From: Gemmatimonadaceae bacterium
GTDB lineage: Bacteria; Gemmatimonadota; Gemmatimonadetes; Gemmatimonadales; Gemmatimonadaceae
Assembly (NCBI GenBank): GCA_013813605.1
Contig: JACCRL010000433.1
Coordinates: 1-11,504, forward strand
Direction: 5' to 3'
DNA length: 11,504 nt
Positions 8,776 through 11,504 of this stretch are shown piece by piece (position 1 is the first letter of the stretch; the number at the start of each line of letters is the position of its first letter). Made by a program: the position numbers and the translations under genes. Under the pieces are notes generated by a model that did no database searches, was not told where the DNA came from, and saw only the letters and a list, made by a program, of their open reading frames with translations.

Positions 8776-10341
8776 TTACCCGCCCACTCTGATGTTGACG
8801 ATCCTCGTCGCGTGCGTCGGGTCAGATAGCGAGAACACGTTGAGACTGATGTGTTGCCCCGGTTTCAGACTCCGCAGTGCCGCCTCCAGATCCGCCGGCG
8901 AGACGATAGACCGACGGGGCGACGGAAAGATGACCTCCGTGATCACGTCGTTACGACCAAGCTTTTCCTCTGCTGGACCGCCGGGAGTTACCTCGGTGAT
9001 CACGACACCGCGGACCGGGGTGGCGATGCGCGACTGCACGGCCAGCTCGCGGCTTACCGGTGCGACGGCAATTCCCAGCGCCGGGTAAACGCTCCGCCCG
9101 ACCGAAGGCCCAACAGGCGATACTGCCGCCGCAACCTGGGACGTGGTACGAGCTTCCATCAGCGTGACGCGGAAGCTCCGCTTCTGTCCGTAGCGCATCG
9201 CTTCGACTTCGATCGTCTCGCCCGGATTGTGGTTGCGCACGATCCGCTGCAGCGTGCTCACGCGATCCACCGCCTGCCCATCCGCCGTGACGATCACGTC
9301 GCCGGGCATCAACCCGGCGCGCTGCGCCGGCGTATTCGCTTCCGGGAAATTGCGGACGAGCACTCCGCGCACATCCTTGAGGCCAGCGACGGCCGCATCC
9401 TCGGGCGTCACATCGGCGATGCCGATGCCGAGCGCGGGTACGCGAACGCGCCCGTTGGCGATGATCTGGTCCATCACGCGCTTGGCGAGCGTGATCGGTA
9501 TCGCGAACCCGTAGCCCGCGTTGTAGCCGGTCGGGCTCGCGATCGCGCTGTTGATGCCGATCACTTCGCCACGCGCGTTGACGAGCGGTCCACCGGAATT
9601 ACCCGGGTTGATCGCCGCGTCGGTCTGGATCAGGTCGCTGATGGCGTACTGATTCGTTCCGTCCGGATTCATCAGCGGGCCGAGGCTGCGGCCTTTGGCG
9701 CTGACAATCCCCGCCGTGACCGTATTCTCGAGCCCGAGCGGATTTCCGATCGCCAGCACCCACTCGCCGATCCGCGAGGTGACGTCGTTGCCGAGCGCGA
9801 GAGTGGGGAAGTTGTTGCCCTCGATCTTGAGCACTGCGACGTCGGTTGTTCGGTCGTGACCAACGACGCGCGCCGTGAACACGCGCTGATCCACCATGCG
9901 CACCGTAACCCTGTCGGCAACCGTCTCGCGATCGCTGTTGGTGACGACGTGGTTGTTGGTGAGGATGTATCCATTCGCCGTGACGATGAACCCGGAGCCC
10001 TGGCCGCGCAGCGGACGTGGCTGCTGCGGTCCCTCGAAGTTGCGGAAGAAATCTTCCATTCCGGGCGGAACGCCCTGCGGAAGCTGAGTGCGGCCACGCG
10101 GAGCCGCGGTCGGACGCGCGGCGCTGAAGACGTCGATCGAGACTACCGCCGGCGTCACGTTGTCCGCTATTGAGACGAAGGCGTTACTCGCTTCGGAGAG
10201 AGTCTGCACGGCGGCGGCGCTTGGCCGCGACTGCGCGAATCCGAGCTTCGTCCAGTCCATGCCGGATGCGACGATGAGGCCGCCGACGAATGCCGTTACC
10301 GCGGCCACGGTTAGCCGGAGACGCTGCGATGCGAGTGACAT
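8776..10341 (-). CDS. DegP/DegQ-type (HtrA) periplasmic serine endoprotease with two PDZ domains
   Basis: A 521-residue S1C-family protease. The N-terminus has a hydrophobic segment (about 10-27, TVAAVTAFVGGLIVASG) acting as a signal peptide or membrane anchor, placing the protease in the periplasm. The trypsin-like domain (about 50-295) has a complete triad: His131 in ILTNNHVV, Asp167 in TTDVAVL, Ser249 in NPGNSGGP. PDZ1 (about 300-396) and PDZ2 (about 416-521) follow and should bind exposed C-termini of misfolded substrates and regulate assembly. A Pro/Arg/Gly/Gln-rich stretch at 76-114 corresponds to the LA loop region. Length and two PDZ domains match DegP/DegQ rather than single-PDZ DegS. 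The ATG at 10341 has no visible ribosome binding site, but starting later would destroy the hydrophobic segment. A terminator lies 21 bp downstream. In this family transcription often follows envelope stress; an ECF-like promoter upstream is only suggestive. Confidence 0.95.
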   Translation of the reverse strand: MSLASQRLRLTVAAVTAFVGGLIVASGMDWTKLGFAQSRPSAAAVQTLSEASNAFVSIADNVTPAVVSIDVFSAARPTAAPRGRTQLPQGVPPGMEDFFRNFEGPQQPRPLRGQGSGFIVTANGYILTNNHVVTNSDRETVADRVTVRMVDQRVFTARVVGHDRTTDVAVLKIEGNNFPTLALGNDVTSRIGEWVLAIGNPLGLENTVTAGIVSAKGRSLGPLMNPDGTNQYAISDLIQTDAAINPGNSGGPLVNARGEVIGINSAIASPTGYNAGYGFAIPITLAKRVMDQIIANGRVRVPALGIGIADVTPEDAAVAGLKDVRGVLVRNFPEANTPAQRAGLMPGDVIVTADGQAVDRVSTLQRIVRNHNPGETIEVEAMRYGQKRSFRVTLMEARTTSQVAAAVSPVGPSVGRSVYPALGIAVAPVSRELAVQSRIATPVRGVVITEVTPGGPAEEKLGRNDVITEVIFPSPRRSIVSPADLEAALRSLKPGQHISLNVFSLSDPTHATRIVNIRVGG

Positions 10342-10789
10342 GAGGTTGTGGCTGAGGGTTGTTATCTAATGAGACACGCTTTTTCGCTACAGGTTTCACG
10401 CCAGCCCAAACCTGATCGAAGGAAAAGCGACCAATTGCTGCCTTTGCTGAGCTACTGCTGACAAAAAAGAACGCCCTGCTGCAGGGTAGTGGTTCCGCTT
10501 TCGGAGCTACTCGGTGGTTGAAAGGTTGTCTCTGGAGAGAATAACGCCAAAGCTTCAATTGTCCGCATGGAGCTGAAAAGCCGGGTGGCGCGCTACCTCG
10601 CCGTGCCGTCGGGGGCGGGTACTGCAACGAATTTTAACAGCTGGAAAAAAACGTTACACACTTGTGCACTTACTTAACTAACCATCTGAGCTAACTCGTG
10701 ACGCTACAATGACTTAGGTCGCGGCACGCTGCTTGCATGCGGAGGCGGTTGTCACCGGGCCCTTCAACCGATAATCCGAGGCTTTTCCG
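10342..10789. other. 448-bp divergent intergenic region
   Basis: No gene recognised. Towards the protease (minus strand) a GAAACC element and a TCTCA element lie 17 bp apart within 10369-10400, loosely like ECF sigma-factor promoters. A small hairpin CCCTG/CAGGG (10474-10486) is followed on the minus strand, after five bases, by six T (10463-10468), so it could be a weak terminator or attenuator. An AT-rich patch around 10631-10680 includes ATTTTA (TAAAAT on the minus strand) and the GTGCAC palindrome. Towards the right-hand gene, TACAAT at 10705-10710 is a possible -10. None of these is proven. Confidence 0.35.
10705..10710 (+). promoter_or_regulatory. Possible -10 box for the ZU5-like lipoprotein gene
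   Basis: TACAAT matches TATAAT at five of six positions and would start transcription about 70 bases before the ATG at 10790. No recognisable -35 lies 16-18 bp upstream, so support is weak. Confidence 0.25.
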
Positions 10790-11488
10790 ATGTTTCTTTC
10801 ACGCGTAGCCCGTTCCCTGACTCTCTGCCTGGCGTCGGTTGCCGTTATATCGTGCGCCGACTATCAGAGCCCGACCGCGCCCCCCGCGATTAGTGCTACC
10901 ACCGGGACGCAGTCCAATCTGCTTTCGGGCCTCGTTGGGACCGTGAATCAGCTCCTTTCCACAGTGACCGGCGTGCTCTACCCCGAGGGGAAGCAGGTCA
11001 CGGCTGTCAAGTGGGCTGCGGGCCACACGAAGGGAGAGTACAGTGCGTCCGCGGTGATCGGATATCGGGGCGGGACCATCGCCATTCCGGGCGCTGACTT
11101 CTCCATCACCTTCCCCGTAGGCGCGCTCTCACAGTCCACGTCGATCACGATCATCGCCAAGGATGGCCCGTACGTAACCTACGACATGCTGCCGCACGGG
11201 TTGAAGTTTGCAGAGCCCGTTCTCGCGACGCAGCACTTTCGCAACACCGCGATCTACAATACTGACGCCGCCAAGACGCAGGGCGCTTATCTCCCTGACG
11301 GAAAGGAAAAAATCGGATCCGACGGAGCGGCGACAACCGTCGAGACGCTTACCTCGACGACTCTGTCGACGGTCACCGGTCTCCTCTGGGTTCCTCAGAG
11401 CCAGATCTGGGAGATTAAGCACTTCTCCCGTTACATCCTGGCTTCCGGCTGCGAGGGCAACGCGCCGCGACCTTCCGACGAGCAGTAA
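10790..11488 (+). CDS. Small lipoprotein with ZU5-like beta domain, function unknown
   Basis: A 232-residue exported lipoprotein. The signal peptide (LTLCLASVAVIS) ends in a lipobox VIS-Cys22, followed by a Thr/Ser/Pro-rich linker (DYQSPTAPPAISATTGTQ). Residues about 90-145 (YRGGTIAIPGADFSITFPVG, then ALSQSTSITI and MLPHGLKFAEPVLATQHF) follow the pattern of ZU5-like beta-sandwich domains, 'GG.i.ipg....i..P.GAL...t.ItI......PhG..F..PV'. The C-terminal part (about 160-220) looks like further beta strands ending in IKHFSRYILASG. The ATG at 10790 is preceded by GAGG (10778-10781) eight bases upstream, a good ribosome binding site. The protein probably sits in the cell envelope. It shares its lipoprotein signal style with the nuclease at 5347 but is not homologous to it. 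Only 16 bases follow the stop, so downstream context is unknown. Confidence 0.85.
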   Translation: MFLSRVARSLTLCLASVAVISCADYQSPTAPPAISATTGTQSNLLSGLVGTVNQLLSTVTGVLYPEGKQVTAVKWAAGHTKGEYSASAVIGYRGGTIAIPGADFSITFPVGALSQSTSITIIAKDGPYVTYDMLPHGLKFAEPVLATQHFRNTAIYNTDAAKTQGAYLPDGKEKIGSDGAATTVETLTSTTLSTVTGLLWVPQSQIWEIKHFSRYILASGCEGNAPRPSDEQ

Positions 11489-11504
11489 GCTGCCCGAGGA
11501 CGAA

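Noticed and set aside
8851..10173. 440-codon plus-strand open frame opposite the HtrA gene
   Set aside because: Antisense shadow with Arg/Asp/His-rich composition; the minus strand has a complete HtrA protease.
10463..10486. Hairpin plus T-run on the minus strand in the 10342-10789 spacer
   Set aside because: The stem has only five pairs and the T-run is five bases away; no upstream transcript is known, so I do not call a terminator.
10184..10627. 147-codon minus-strand frame crossing the protease start
   Set aside because: Proline/arginine-rich, overlaps the protease signal segment in another frame and has no recognisable domain.

Overview
This is a GC-rich bacterial chromosomal window (AT-rich only in a few intergenic stretches). 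The mix of a tig-clpP chaperone/protease locus, a multi-PAS/GAF histidine kinase, a Big2/PKD/lamin-tail secreted nuclease and small lipoproteins with an '...SCA' lipobox fits Gemmatimonadota or a similar soil/sediment phylum. That placement is my impression from sequence style, not a computed result.

Layout. Positions 1-1398 (minus strand) hold the trigger factor gene tig followed by the start of clpP, which runs off the left edge. A 131-bp divergent spacer separates them from a rightward run: a soluble PAS-GAF-PAS-GAF sensor histidine kinase (1530-4184), a YciE/YciF-type ferritin-like (DUF892) protein (about 4262-4753), and a small protein of the NuiA nuclease-inhibitor family (4753-5169) whose GTG start overlaps the stop of the ferritin-like gene. 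After 177 bp carrying a promoter-like site and a three-copy 10-bp tandem repeat comes a large lipoprotein (5347-8046). It combines a lamin-tail domain, two Ig-like (Big2) domains, a NucA-type DNA/RNA non-specific endonuclease domain and two PKD domains. Its last domain is cut by an in-frame amber codon at 8044-8046, beyond which clearly coding sequence continues in the same frame to 8247. A strong terminator follows.

Positions 8318-8776 contain a probable 64-aa minus-strand gene, tRNA-Leu(UAG) and the intrinsic terminator of the next gene, a DegP/HtrA-type periplasmic serine protease (8776-10341, minus). A 448-bp divergent spacer leads to a second small lipoprotein with a ZU5-like beta domain (10790-11488, plus).

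How the genes fit together. ClpP/trigger factor and HtrA are cytoplasmic and envelope protein quality control. The standout is the neighbouring NuiA-like inhibitor and NucA-like surface nuclease. These two families form a known enzyme-inhibitor pair in the cyanobacterium Anabaena, and here they sit side by side with residues thought to form the interface conserved. The inhibitor is also translationally coupled to a stress-type ferritin-like protein. I infer a self-protection module for a secreted nuclease; the interrupted 3' end of the nuclease gene needs confirming.
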